Shown: positions 21,027 through 32,155 of the stretch, in pieces
Layout: each line of letters begins with the position of its first letter
How positions within the stretch are numbered: position 1 is the first letter of the stretch
Assembly: GCA_963556255.1 (NCBI GenBank)
Contig: OY744605.1
Coordinates: 4,694,881-4,758,880, forward strand
DNA length: 64,000 nucleotides
DNA from: Allolobophora icterica
Lineage: Eukaryota; Annelida; Clitellata; Crassiclitellata; Lumbricidae
Reading direction: 5' to 3'
Notes under the pieces: generated by a model
Database searches by the model: none
What the model saw: the letters and a program-made list of their open reading frames with translations, nothing else
What the model was told of the DNA's origin: nothing
Position numbers and translations under genes: made by a program

Positions 21027-21853
21027 CAGCGTTACCACTCCTTGGGGTTTTTCACAAGATCTTGGGTTTTTTAATCGGAACTTGGGAAATGGGGTTTTTT
21101 CCTGGAGACCTTGGGTTTTTTGCTTGGGTTTTTCTTGTTTTCACTGAAACCTTATTTTTCATTAATTTAATCAATTTTTGCAACGGTCTGGATGATCGAG
21201 GTCAATAATTAAATGGCGCAATATGCGTGCACCCATGTGTTATTGTAGTCTATTGCTACATGTAACATAACTCTAAAGACTAACTGTGCTATACTAGTCT
21301 ACTGCTATATTTAGAAAATATAACTCTAAAGACTAAAGGAAACTGCAGACTCAAACTGTACTTTTTCTGAAGTTTTCCCGAAGTATTCAGCTGTTGCTCG
21401 TTTTTAAAACTTAAGAAATAATATTTTGAGTTTCATCATGGGCGTCTGCAGGATTTTTAGAGGGCAAATTTTTTTAGGGGAGGATGACGTTTGTGCATAG
21501 AAACAAAATTTCAATTTGCATAGTAAAAATTTAAAAAAAATAATGATCCAGAAACTGTAGGCCTACCTAAATAATTGTTTCTTCGCATTAAAAATCGTGT
21601 TGGAGCTGTTGTAATAATCATAATAATCAAAAGATTTTATTTTTGTAAAATATTTGCAAATCCATAGATAGAAATGAAAGATAGAACAACATTTTTTATT
21701 ACAGAATTGGTATAATTGCATTATATTATTTATTTTTTATCTTAAAATTCGTTTATAAACCTTAAAGAGTCTGCAGAAAAACCACCTTGGGTTTTCTTGG
21801 GTTTTTTAAGTGTCCTAACTTGGGTTTTTCATTTTTTATGAGTGGTAACACTG
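21027..21853. mobile_element. hAT-type non-autonomous element with TTGGGTTTTT repeats (827 bp)
   Basis: Ends CAGCGTTACCACTCC and the complement of CAGTGTTACCACTC; 8-bp duplication ATTTGAAT at 21019-21026 and 21854-21861. Both ends carry clusters of CTTGGGTTTTT units (21040-21140; 21785-21830), a likely subterminal repeat array for transposase binding. No transposase is seen. Confidence 0.88.
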
Positions 21854-22191
21854 ATTTGAATGAGTTTATTTATTACTGATTGTAGCTTATTCCGATCTTG
21901 TTGCCCTGCAAATCCCCACCATGCTGAAGCCGCATATAGCGTCGTGCCAGAGGGGTGGACCCATGGAAACCGGGTCCGGTTGCTAGGGATAACACGGAGA
22001 GGAGGCAGGGACTGCTCATCTAGAAGGCTGAACAACTGCAATTTGATAATAACCCCTACACTAGGGTGGAGTGAAAAAATGATTTTTAGATAAATGAATT
22101 CTAATAGTGGGCAAAAGATGCAACTGAGGTAGAGTAAGAAACACACCAAATATTTTAAATTTCAAATGACATCTTCTGCCCTCTACCGTCG

Positions 22192-23010
22192 ATGCAATAT
22201 TTCAACGTGATTAACCTAATATCACAATGGATGTCATCCAATCTCCCCTGCATTATCCTTTCCAAAACAGAATTCATAATCCTAGGCCTTCCTGATCATA
22301 TCAAGAAAAGCCCTAACCCTTCATACACCCAACGACTAACTCATCGCTTCTTAACTTTCACATCGGACCCCCACACCACCCCGTCCATTACTTGTGATCC
22401 ACACCTCTCCTTCTCTAACCACATCGTCAACCTCTCGCGCTCCTGCTTCAGACATATTTGTGACCTTCGTCGCATCCAGCCCAAGATCGACTTAAAACTG
22501 CCTCTGCCATTGTTACCTCTATTGTTCATTGATTACAGCAATTCCCTCTTTCTCAACCTTGAATCCACCAAAATCAACCGTCTGCAACTTATCCAAAAGC
22601 CACTAGCCAGGGCGGTCACGAGAATGCCCAAACATCATCATATTACTCTCATCCTCAAATCACTACATTGGCTAAAAATCCCTGAGTGAATCCACTTCAA
22701 AGTCCTATCACTAACCTATCACTCCCTACAATATATCCAGCCCAAGTACCTCTGTGGTCACCATCCAGGCAACCCGCTCCACCCGATCCTCCTCCTATTT
22801 CAGTCTTTCTCGATCTCCGGTCACTACTCATCTCAAGTTCTCCAACCCAGCCATATCCAACAGAGCAGCACGCCTCTGGAACGATCTCCCCCTTGAATTC
22901 CGCAGATTCTTGGTTCCTCCATCATCATTCCAACCCGTCCTCCATCCTTCTCCTCATGTTCCTCTATCCTTCTCCGGGCTTTCCACTCCAAACTGAAGTC
23001 TCACCTTTTC
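22192..23010 (+). mobile_element. L2/CR1-like LINE ORF2 C-terminus (pseudogene)
   Basis: Two overlapping plus-strand frames cover the RT C-terminal half: DPHLSFSNHIVNLSRSC, LFLNLESTKINRLQLIQKP, LARAVTRMPKHHH and LKSLHWLKIPE, then after a frame change SLKFSN-like and RAARLWNDLPLEFRR. It ends near TTCCACTCCAAACTGAAG. A frameshift near 22690 breaks it, and the active-site region is missing. Confidence 0.88.
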
Positions 23011-23294
23011 AAGTAGGGCCTACTCCTACCCTGACTCATTTGATCCTCTGCCTTCCAATTCTCCTCGCCCTATATAACACCCACCGTCACAGCTGCCCTG
23101 CGTCCTCTCTTGATCTGCCCCCCCCCCACAGAAACCAGACTCGGACCTCTTTTGGATTGCTCTCTGGAAAACCCCCTCAACACTTACAGTAGTATGCTGG
23201 CACATCCTGCTTGAACAGAGCTTTGGTACTTCTTTCATTCTCTCCTAATTTTCTTCCTTTCAGTAATGTCGCAGCATTCATTAGGCGTTGCAAT

Positions 23295-23495
23295 CATAGG
23301 CGTAATTTGTCGGGGGAACGAGGGGTAACCGTACCCCACCCCACTCTTTGGGCTGAGGCACCGTACCCCCACTTTATGCACAATGCCAATCAATATTTTA
23401 TTATTTTGCCTTCCCAGAGATCGCAGTCAACGTCTTGATTCCTGTATGTAGGAAATTGGTACCCCCCAACTTTTTAAACCAAAGCTACGCCTCTG
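23295..23495. mobile_element. hAT-type MITE (201 bp)
   Basis: Ends CATAGGCGTAATTTG and the complement of CAGAGGCGTAGCTTTGG; 8-bp duplication GTTGCAAT / GTTACAAT with one mismatch. Interior has GTACCCC runs. Same end type as 44544-44835 and 62813-62943. It lies inside the 22062-23800 element. Confidence 0.8.
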
Positions 23496-23907
23496 GTTAC
23501 AATTATATAATCCTGTAACACACCAGAGGCGATTTCCGCAACTGATTTGAACGTGTATTTCATGAATTGTAACCGTTCGAATACAGTCAGTTAAAGAAAA
23601 AGAAAAATAATGCACCACATTGACGTTATTCAAAGAATTTTATATAGTAAATATAAAACCGTCGGTAGAGGGCAGAAGACGCAAAGCAAAATCAACAATA
23701 TTTTGAGCACTAATTACACTCACATGCTGGCAACTTTCCATCGCTATTAGAAAACGTTTGCTTAAAAGAAATTTTTTTTTGCCATTTTCACTCCACCCTA
23801 CCCTACACGGTTCAGAAATGCTGAAGCGAGGCTTTGCACGCACAGACTTTTATGAATGAGCAGCACAAACATGGTTTCGACATTATAATAATTTTGGCTT
23901 TGACAAT

Positions 23908-23945
23908 TATTTATAGAAAAAGAAGGCTTTTTAAATGGGGTGTCT
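23908..23945 (-). promoter_or_regulatory. snRNA-type promoter
   Basis: Minus-strand GACACCCCATTTAAAAAG, then CTATAAATA. Only about 110 bp separates its TATA from the hAT element at 23800, so any transcript would run into transposon DNA. Confidence 0.55.
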
Positions 23946-24004
23946 AAAACATGGCCATAAGTCAACGGAAACAATTATAAACATGAACTGATATACAATT
24001 AACT

Positions 24005-24050
24005 TTAAAAACGTCGAAGGCTTTTGCTGCCGTCAGATATCGGTAAACTG
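24005..24050 (+). ncRNA. Module A variant hairpin
   Basis: AAAAACGTCGAAGGC, then TTTTGCTGCCGTCAG, ATATCGGTAAACTG. In this subfamily GTCGA pairs with TCGGT. Related copies: 8284, 10585, 37275, 40457, 49737 (arms GTCGA/TCGAT, ATCGA/TCGAT, GTCGA/TTGAT). They lie just upstream of minus-strand promoters. Confidence 0.35.
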
Positions 24051-24239
24051 TGGAATAAATAAAATAACGAAATAACCATAATAACTATTTGTTAGAGATG
24101 GTTTCGTTTGTATTAACATAACGAAGTCGATATCCCTGGCGGCCGTAAAGCAGCAGCGTTAAAAGAGAAGAGGATCAGAGGAGAGTCAGAGATGGGAGCA
24201 ACACGGAGGATGGTGGCTCTGCAAAAGCCAGTCCAAGTA

Positions 24240-24415
24240 TGACAATTAAAATGTGACGGTAAAAGAGAGAAGGTAAGATAGATAAGAAGGTAACATGACA
24301 AGGTAAGCGGCAAGATCCAGGCATTGTAAGCAACCAAGACAAATGAAAGGCACTGCAGTGTGAGAGAAGGTAAAGGTAAATGAAGATAAGTCAAGGTAAC
24401 GCAGGGTAAACTGTT
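24240..24415. repeat. Degenerate GGTAA-rich stretch
   Basis: Loose AAGGTAA units. No ends or coding capacity seen. Confidence 0.4.
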
Positions 24416-24503
24416 ATAATAATGTAGAGGGAGACAACAACCAATGATCGCTTCAAGTTATAATGTTTATGTGTAAGTATATGTATGTCTGTATGCATTT
24501 ATA

Positions 24504-24691
24504 TGTATGCCTATGTATGTATGTATGTATGCATGTATGTATGTATGTATGTATGTATGTATGTATGTATGTATGTATGTATGTATGTATGTATGTATGT
24601 ATGTATGTATGTATGTATGTATGTTTGTTTGTATGTATGTATGTATGCATGTATGTATGTATGTATGTATGTATGTATGTATGTATGTATG

Positions 24692-24725
<34 letters not shown>

Positions 24726-24927
24726 TGTATGTATGTATGTATGTATGTATGTATGTATGTATGTATGTATGTATGTATGTTTGTTTGTATGTATGTATGT
24801 ATGCATGTATGTATGTATGTATGTATGTATGTATGTATGTATGTATGTATATATGTATGTATGTATATATGTATGTATGTATGCATGTATGTATGTATGT
24901 ATGTATGTATGTATGTATGTATGTATG

Positions 24928-24961
<34 letters not shown>

Positions 24962-25047
24962 TGTATGTATGTATGTATGTATGTATGTATGTATGTATGT
25001 ATGTATGTATGTATGTATGTATGTATGTATGTATGTATGTATGTATG

Positions 25048-25078
<31 letters not shown>

Positions 25079-25085
25079 GTATGTA
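24504..25085. repeat. (ATGT)n microsatellite with 156-bp higher-order period
   Basis: About 580 bp of ATGT. Two interruptions recur at one spacing: TTTGTTT at 24624 and 24780, and TATATATG at 24692 and 24848, so a 156-bp segment was duplicated. All long open frames here (MYVC, IHTY runs) are artefacts. Confidence 0.97.
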
Positions 25086-25099
25086 TGCACTCTTGATAT

Positions 25100-25540
25100 C
25101 AATTACCTAAAAGAGGCAAACCAGTTCTAATATACCGATCGACACATTCATACAAAGAACATCCAAACAAAAGGATGTCGATTCACGCACAAACTTACCG
25201 ATACACACAGACTGCCAAATGATAATCCATAAAGACACTGATTTCCATAAACACCAATTCAGAGAGAGGCAACAACACATCTAGACATGAGAAGAATATC
25301 CAAACGGACACACAGTGACAAACAGATCAGTTCAGACGTAAGTACACATACACCAAGACCCACAGTTAAACAAATGCCAACACATATAATAATAATACAC
25401 AGATAAAATAGATACCGATACACGAAGATACACAAACAAACACACACAGTAACAGACCAAACAATTCACAGATACAAACCGATATAACGAGGCCTATGAT
25501 AATACGCAGATAAAATAGATTAGCGTTACGTATTACGAAT
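25100..25540. other. No feature recognised
   Basis: A-rich DNA with ACACA-rich tracts. No promoter or hairpin module identified. Confidence 0.4.
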
Positions 25541-25843
25541 CAAACACTTTTGAAACAGATCTTCCTTGCGTACCTCGCTACAGACTCTCGCCCCGCCTCC
25601 AAAGACGGGACCAGCAGGGCATCCTCGCCCTGACAAGGCGCCAGTATCGGACATTTCCACGGCGAGTAACCCTTGAAATTGAAGCAGTTAACTCATCCAG
25701 TGCTTCGAGGGGAACGATAGAACAGATTGAATTTCCAACAGTAAAGAAAAGCCTTTGACATCGTTAGAAATTATGGAACAGTTCTCACCGTTGGTTTGTT
25801 AGCCTGCACGCTATTTTTACCGAATACAAATGGTGTGCGATTT

Positions 25844-25883
25844 GTTTATATATAATTTATGATGAAGCCATGTTAAAGGTGTC
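25844..25883 (-). promoter_or_regulatory. snRNA-type promoter
   Basis: Minus-strand GACACCTTTAACATGG, then ATTATATATAAAC. A decayed module A lies about 85 bp downstream (GATGTCAAAGGCTTTTC, near 25770). Confidence 0.6.
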
Positions 25884-26139
25884 GAAAGAGTGTCGTAGTC
25901 AATAAAGGTTAGCGACAACCGTAGACGTCAATAGAAGATTTTTTAAACAGTTTTCACTGTTTGAAATACTTGAGGAGACCATCAGACTGAGGAATAAAGA
26001 GGAACACGCCATCTATCGTTTACGCTCTTGAATTCAAATAAAAAGATTCCTAAATTCTGCTGTCGAAAGAAAAGTCACGAAAGGCCTAGACTGAGAGAAA
26101 CAGAACTACGACGCTAACGGACTACAAGATAGTGCATTG

Positions 26140-26336
26140 GATAACATCTGGCTTAGAGTGCGAGAGGTAGAGAGATCGAGTCCTATAGGCGGACATGCTT
26201 TGTAGGCTGCAATTTGCGCCGTGTATTGCAGGCTGTCTGTGTTCTGTTAGTAGTTAAGGTTTATCGCATAACATGTACATGTACAGAGCAGTGCGTTTGC
26301 AGGCGCTTGATTAAAGAATAAATATTATATTATATT
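26140..26336 (+). mobile_element. SINE
   Basis: AGAGAGATCGAGTCCTATAG gives a B-box-like core; the tail has CAGTGCGTTTGCAGGCGCTT and then TTAAAGAATAAA and a TATTATAT run. The same tail ends the insert at 55931-56253. The insert separates promoter 26342 from its usual upstream flank. Confidence 0.6.
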
Positions 26337-26341
26337 ATAAG

Positions 26342-26378
26342 AACACCTTTAAAACGATTCTTAGAGGTGCTATATATT
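26342..26378 (+). promoter_or_regulatory. snRNA-type promoter
   Basis: AACACCTTTAAAACG and CTATATATT, 28 bp apart; a relative of 9637. A minus-strand SINE fragment (26400-26580) begins right after it. Confidence 0.6.
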
Positions 26379-27035
26379 TCTCTCCTGTAAAAGGCTTTCA
26401 ACTGCGTCCGTGAAAACCGCAGTAAGTTACTACAGTAATGAAACATGACGCTACAATTATCAAGAAATTATCGAACACATGTATTGGCGCCCGCTCATTT
26501 TTCTGCTGACCCCTATCGAGTGGAAGGCTGAGTCGACCTAGAGGGATTGCGGGCACTAAACCGTGTCTTTTCAAGATCTATTGTTCTATAGACAAGATTA
26601 TTGCAATTTATTATTACCCCTCACCGATGAATATATTTACGAGGTTTGGCCGTCGTTAAACAGCAACTACACACACAGAGCTAGCAGATTGCGAATGTCA
26701 AGGTCTATACCATTTAGTCAATAATTAGTTAATTAGTTAATTATTTAATTAATTAAGTAGGTAAATCAGTAAATAAGTAAGTACGACTTTATTCTTAAGT
26801 AAGCATGTGGTAAGCCTCTTTAACTGCACACGCAGAGTCAGCAGTTTAAACCATCAGTCTAAACCATTTTTTCTTCATAAATAAAAGATATATTTAAAAA
26901 ATTAAGCAATTAAGTAAGTCATTAAGTAGATAAATAAGTATGACTTTCTTCTTAAGTAAGCGTATGAGTATTTAAAGCATATTGGGGAAACCTACAAACT
27001 CGCTTAATCCACGCCGAAAACGTGGCCTATACTTT

Positions 27036-27070
27036 GACACCTCGTTTAAAGTATTTGCTCTTCTATAAAT
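27036..27070 (+). promoter_or_regulatory. snRNA-type promoter
   Basis: GACACCTCGTTTAAAG and CTATAAAT. Relatives at 41973 and 57006. A minus-strand module C follows about 130 bp downstream. Confidence 0.62.
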
Positions 27071-27455
27071 ATGCGTAACGTAAACGCGTGACTAACTGAA
27101 GAATCTCCATTTTTAAGCCGCTCGTAGGAAGAAAAAAGTGTGAGTGCAAACCACTAGTTTGCTTGTAATCGTAATCGTAAACTCACAAATTCCAAAGGCG
27201 CTATTTGGAAGCCAAGCGCAGGGCATCAGCTTATAAATTACGACCGCAGCGTCTTGTCAGAGGGGTTGTCTAGTGGAGAACTGGGTCCGGTTGCTAGAGA
27301 GACTACGGAGAGGAGGCAGGGACTGTTCGTATAGAAGGCTGAACTTTTGCAATTTCATAATAGCACAATAGATAACGCATACATACACATGCATAAATTA
27401 TATACAGCTACATACATAAATATACATATGTAATCAGTGCTTTTATCATATGTAG

Positions 27456-27545
27456 TTTCTATTTAACGACGCTGTGTCATAAGATGATTAGCGTCGCTCC
27501 CTTCCTTACCCTATCTTAGGTCTGGCACTACCTGAGTATAAGGCA
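27456..27545 (-). ncRNA. Module B hairpin unit
   Basis: Minus-strand GTAGTGCCAGACCTAAG, GACGCT and AGCGTC arms (perfect) around AATCATCTTATGACAC, then GTTAAAT. No same-strand promoter precedes it closely. Confidence 0.4.
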
Positions 27546-27840
27546 GTGACGGTGTTTCAATGCCTATCCTCAAGTCAAGTCGACTTCATAGGGTCCGTAC
27601 TGTTTGAAAAACAGGTAACGTTTTCAAAGAAAAAGATCTTAAAGATTAAAGCGAGGTAAGAAATACATTTAAGTGTCGCCAATTTCGACTGATAGAGACA
27701 GAATCGTAATTGTAATTGTAAATATTAAAAAAATATAAATGCAGCAAATTCTAAAGATGAGAGTTTTGTTTTACCTTCAAGTAAAATCTGATGTGTGAAG
27801 TTGAAACTAAATAAACAGTCGGAATAGTTGGTAATATTTA

Positions 27841-27873
27841 GACACCTTTGTTAGGAAAGCTTATTCTATAATA
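27841..27873 (+). promoter_or_regulatory. snRNA-type promoter
   Basis: GACACCTTTGTTAGG and CTATAATA. Upstream it shares GTGAAGCTGAAACTAAATAA, a conserved flank also before 28270, 34763, 42816 and 51755. Confidence 0.6.
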
Positions 27874-28269
27874 AGGAATATAAATCAGTTAATGAAACAT
27901 ATGTTGTAATATGCCCTGGTATTAAGAGTACTCAAAACTCGCAAAAAAGTTCAATTAACTAAATTAAAATTGGGTCGTGTGAATTTGAACAACTGATTGT
28001 ACAAACTTAAAGTACATCCAAATGGTGCATGTGACGTAGTCTATCCAATGTACGGGAAACCCTTCCTCACCTTTTATTAGATTGTCAGCGAAAATTTGCC
28101 AATGTCGACTGATAGAGACAGAATCGTAATTGTAATTGTAAATGTTACATAAATGTAAATTCACCAAATTGTAAAGATGGAATTTTTGTTTAACCTTCAA
28201 GGAAAATCTTATGTGTGAAGCTGAAACTAAATAAACAAAACAGTCGGAATATATTTATGGTAATATTTA

Positions 28270-28302
28270 GACACCTTTGTTAGGGATTCTGATTCTATAA
28301 TA
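28270..28302 (+). promoter_or_regulatory. snRNA-type promoter
   Basis: GACACCTTTGTTAGG and CTATAATA; tandem copy of 27841. Confidence 0.6.
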
Positions 28303-28469
28303 ATTGGAATAAATCCGCTAAAGATACATCTGTTGCATGCCCGGGTATTAAGAGTACTTAACACTAGCAAAAAGTTCAATTAACTGTGTGAAATTTAACA
28401 ACTGATTCTACAATCTTATAGTACATTCTACTTATGCATGTGACAGATGCAATGTACGGGAAAGCCTTC

Positions 28470-28508
28470 CACACCTTTTATTACATTGTCAGCAAAAATA
28501 TGCTATAC
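28470..28508 (+). promoter_or_regulatory. snRNA-type promoter directly before a module A hairpin
   Basis: CACACCTTTTATTACATTG and CTATACAC, 33 bp apart, somewhat longer than usual. The hairpin starts about 28 bp past the TATA. Paralog at 43019. Confidence 0.6.
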
Positions 28509-28530
28509 ACACCGTTTAATTCCAGACTAT

Positions 28531-28567
28531 ACGTCAACGGCCTTAATGCCATAAGATGTCATTAAAC
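28531..28567 (+). ncRNA. Module A hairpin at predicted transcript start
   Basis: ACGTC and GATGT arms pair with one wobble around AACGGCCTTAATGCCATAA, then ATTAAAC. In the paralog (43079-43120) the second arm is GACGT, restoring a G-C pair. It is followed by TCTGGATTCATCAATCC and ATCC repeats. Confidence 0.5.
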
Positions 28568-28825
28568 TCTGGATTCATCAATCCATCCATCCAGGCTATC
28601 TATATGTGCAATGTCACCGTGAACAGCCCGGCAACAAAAGATGTCGTTACACAATAGAAACTACTATCAACTACGTATTAATAGCACTTAAGGCTGTGAA
28701 GTTCATTTAAAAATGATAGTATCGAAAGAGCTTCATAACAAAAGAGTGACATAACAAAAAGCGACAAATCGGAGAGCAATTTTAACAGATCGACAGAAAT
28801 ATTTCGGAGATAATTGAATGCTCAT

Positions 28826-29147
28826 AACCTCCCTAGAACAGACAAAAGCTTGGAAGCTTGGCACAGGAGATTCGAAACTGTACTAGATCGTTACATTTGG
28901 GTGTATTTTCGATAATTTGGGAATTCATAAAAGAAATGAGGCACCGCAGAGATCTAGAGGTCGAGAGGCTGATTGCAGGGAACATTCCAGTAAAGAAGAA
29001 GAAAGAGTAACTCCAAAGAGAAGAGAGGATAGCAACCGTTGTGAGGATACATGGTACTATATCTCTCGAGGTACTCCTCAAGGTACTCGCCCACAGCATT
29101 AACTTAACTTCCTGTCATAGATTGGTAGAAGAATCAGACACTGAGTG
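28826..29147 (+). pseudogene. MULE-type transposase C-terminal fragment, broken copy
   Basis: Paralog of the open frame at 43356-43679, still showing the RGREADCREHSS shift-frame translation and LCHRLVEESDTE-like end. Stops and frame changes (for example AAAGAGTAACTCC near 29005) break it. Confidence 0.7.
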
Positions 29148-29370
29148 AATACAGTAGTAAATTTATTAGACTAGTAGCCAAGATGTAGTGTTCAGACTCG
29201 AAGTCTACATTTATTGCTCTTGAGTGAGTACATAATATTTTTGTCGATTTTCTAATGCTGACTTCATTTCTTTAGGTTTTCACTCTTTTATGCGGTATTT
29301 ATTCACTCTTCAGCTGTGTCTCTCTTATTAACAGGTCACATCTTATATTAGCAAACCTACGCGCTAGATT

Positions 29371-29408
29371 ATTATTATATTTTGAAATTAAACCGTTTTA
29401 AAGGTGTC
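29371..29408 (-). promoter_or_regulatory. snRNA-type promoter
   Basis: Minus-strand GACACCTTTAAAACGG, then ATATAATAATAAT. A module A hairpin (29500-29535, minus) lies about 90 bp upstream. Confidence 0.5.
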
Positions 29409-29908
29409 TAAATAGTGTTGTATTAAGTAATGTATAACGAAAGCTATTATTGAGAGTATCGTTCAACCAAGCGATTGCATTGCATTTCCTGCAGTTTAGT
29501 GGCAGTTTATGGCGTCAAAGGCCCTTGACGTCGAATGGAACAAATGCTCAATCAATCAATAAGTATTTGTTTATTCATAACATGGAGGCTGACACCCACG
29601 CAACTTGGAAAATAGAATCAACATTTTCCACTTACCATAGGGCAGTATCCTACCTTACAATACGATACAATACAACTGATATTTGTTAATGGCCTCCTTA
29701 CAATGGTCACAAGTGCACACTGAAGCCAGTTATACACTGGAGACTACTCATCTTTGTTCAATCCTTGCAACTCAAGGTTTTTGTATGGACACAATGGCCT
29801 TTGATGCCACAAGATCTACTTAAACACTTCCTCAAACTGTCAAACTGTACTTAAACTGGTAAGTGAAATAAGTTAGTAAGTAAGTAAGTATGTTCTTTAT
29901 GTTCTTTA

Positions 29909-30374
29909 TTAACCCATGGGCTACGATGGGTTAATAAAACCTTTTTCTGCATAAAAAATGTGTAGTAGATGGAATATAATTTTGACATTTTAGGTAGCTG
30001 CAGGGGGTCCATTTGCACACATTTTGAGATAAAAGTCGTGATGATATCCCACGCCATAAAAAAGTTATACTAGATATAGCCTAGGTACCGGAGGGAGGGT
30101 GGATACCACCACCCCAGTTTGTTGACTATAAAGGTATTCATTATTCTTTCTGGAAGAGAAATAACCATGCTATTCTTTAGAGGGAATGTAGGGCTATATT
30201 TGCTTGCTTAGTTATTTGTCTTTTGAAAACCGGAAGTGATCATAATAAACAATAATACGCTTTTTCAGTGTGAAAATGACTGATGCAACCTCAAAAAGTA
30301 AACCGACATGGTTGGGTATGGGGAAGGTCTATAAACAGTCGAAGCAGAATGCTAACAAAGTAAGGCAGTGCTGC
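29909..30374 (+). mobile_element. Truncated piggyBac-type relic
   Basis: TTAA and CCCATGGGCTACGATGG start it, and the next 460 bp match 13740-14225. The right half, including the cysteine-rich coding part, is missing. Confidence 0.75.
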
Positions 30375-30654
30375 ATGTGAAGTGGATGCCACTCTAAATA
30401 TTTGGAGAAACCTAGACCTTCCCTCGAGAAAAAAGACAGAGAAACATAGATAGGTTTGTTTTAAAGAATATATGGAAATTAGTTCGAATGACTAATGAAA
30501 CACAACAATACTTCAGTCCGCCAATGAAATAACCAGAAATCAAAACGCAATTACGCGTAGGATCAGTACAACAGATAGCCAAATGCGTCGTCACTGAAGT
30601 TGAGAACTTCAACTTAATTGTTATGCTCATACTTTTCCAGTTTCTCGGAGTAAC

Positions 30655-31108
30655 GTTTAAGGGTCGGCCATTAATTATATGAACAAAATTGGGGGAGGGT
30701 ATGGAAAGTATGACAGTTCTTGACAAGGGGAGAGGGTGTTCATGATAAATTGACGTCGACAATAATTTAATCAAAAAGCAACTATAGATACGCAATTATT
30801 TTAATTCTTCATGAGTGATCTATATCTTTTTGTAATTTGATCAAACGCGATAGTTTCCTCGTTTAAAATTATCTTATTTATTGTTCCCAGATTAACTGAG
30901 AAAATGCTCTGCATAAACTCTTAAATGCGAATATTCTGGGTTCTTTTCGAAATTCAAATATTTCGAGTTTGTTTTTGATGGGGAGGGGTGTAACTTGGTT
31001 GCCATAATTTTATGAGGGGTGTTCTTCATTGTTTGACAGTTGTTGACAAGGAGGGGGTCTAAACTGCCTAAACAATTTTGAACTAATTAATGGACTACTC
31101 CTTATGGC
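30655..31108. mobile_element. Possible DNA transposon with ATTAATTA ends
   Basis: GGGTCGGCCATTAATTA at the left faces TAATTAATGGACTACTCC at the right. Inner parts also mirror (GACAGTTCTTGACAAG near 30713, GACAGTTGTTGACAAG near 31035, in the same orientation). Target duplication is not clear, so the superfamily is unassigned. Confidence 0.45.
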
Positions 31109-31570
31109 AGAACTACGAAAAATTATGTAATCTTTAGATGGTAGATCACAGAACCCATTATTATGAACGGCGGTTTATTGACAACATAGATTGTGTTTAT
31201 TTATGTAGGCCTAACCAAGTGCTGCGCGAACGAGTAATTCATGTTAATGATGCGCAGGGTGTAGAGTGCCTATTTTGTGAATATAGGTAAAATATATTTG
31301 AGTAATTTTCTAGAAATTGTTGAAAACACGATAAAATTCCATGAGAAAAAAATAGATTGTGAGCCAGAAATCAAAGAAACACAGACAAGAACGAAAAAAC
31401 CAGATCTTGATGGAAAACATAGAAATGGCAACCCTGCATGCAAGTTATGTATGTGTAACGTCACTGAAATATATCGATCATATCGCAGATGTTAATAGTT
31501 TGCATGTACGCAAATATAGCATTAATCCCCACGAAATCTAAGAAGTAACGAAGATTTTGTTTTGTGATTA

Positions 31571-31604
31571 TTATATTGTCGAAAAAACCCATATTAAAGG
31601 TGTA
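31571..31604 (-). promoter_or_regulatory. snRNA-type promoter
   Basis: Minus-strand ATACACCTTTAATATGG, then CAATATAATAA. A minus-strand module A hairpin (31660-31700) lies upstream. Confidence 0.5.
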
Positions 31605-32121
31605 TAAAAGTGATGTATAACCGCGCAACCGAGCGATCGTATAACAATTCCATCAGTTTAATCGCATTTTATGGTATCAAAGACCATTGACGTCGGCTGG
31701 AAAATTTTTCAATCAATCAATCAATCAATATTCGTTTATTCGTAACACGCAAGTTGACACTAACACAACTTAGAACATACAATCATCTTTTCTTGGACAG
31801 AGTGTCGTTTAGCACTAACTCCTAGGCCTACTACTGATGCTTCTAGTCAGTACACAAGTATGTAAGTACTGCAAATAAGTATACCAGTAAATTAAGTAAA
31901 AATAGATTAGTAAATATACTTAATTAGTAAGTTATTAAGTAAGTGAGTAAGACTTTGTTCTTAAGTTAACGTACGGGTGTTACGTATTTTAGGAGACTTA
32001 AAAACGTGTTTAAGCCCAAGCTGGCCCTGAGAACTGTAATGCTATCGTATGCTTTTACTGCTTGCTGACGGATACAGGTTTTGGTTTGAGAATACTAAGT
32101 TACGTTGCAGCGCGATTAATT

Positions 32122-32155
32122 TTATATAATAGGGTAACACTGTTTAAAAGGTGTC
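32122..32155 (-). promoter_or_regulatory. snRNA-type promoter
   Basis: Minus-strand GACACCTTTTAAACAG, then CTATTATATAAAA. No hairpin follows in 200 bp. Upstream (32265-32560, minus) lie module A copies near 32270, 32440 and 32535 and a module B at 32330. Confidence 0.6.

Larger units (their letters stand above)
22062..23800. mobile_element. Composite hAT-type element (1.7 kb) with nested insertions
   Basis: Ends TAGGGTGGAGTGAAAA and its complement; perfect 8-bp duplication CCCTACAC at 22054-22061 and 23801-23808. A second inverted pair, CTTCTGCCCTCTACCG near 22170 and its complement near 23665, lies inside. The interior holds an L2/CR1-like LINE (22192-23010) and another hAT MITE (23295-23495). 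Confidence 0.85.
27675..28500 (+). repeat. About 420-bp tandem duplication cutting through a promoter
   Basis: Markers CGACTGATAGAGACAGAATC at 27687 and 28107 and GACACCTTTGTTAGG at 27841 and 28270 show two copies. The junction near 28095 joins a PSE (CTCACCTTTTATTAG, 28067) to the start of the unit, so the first copy of that promoter has lost its TATA while the second (28470) keeps it. Confidence 0.85.
26640..29150. repeat. Segmental duplication block 3, copy a
   Basis: Collinear with 41740-43735. Copy a contains an extra tandem duplication (27675-28500) and a broken copy of the MULE-like fragment; copy b keeps the fragment open. Confidence 0.8.

Noticed and set aside
24463..25130. Long open frames of about 200 codons (MYVC and IHTY repeats)
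   Set aside because: They are pure translation of the ATGT microsatellite. The same applies to 3853-4218, 13429-13809 and 57740-58258.
31277..31495. 72-codon open frame with CKLCMC
   Set aside because: No recognised family, no paralog with a conserved frame, and a length expected by chance.
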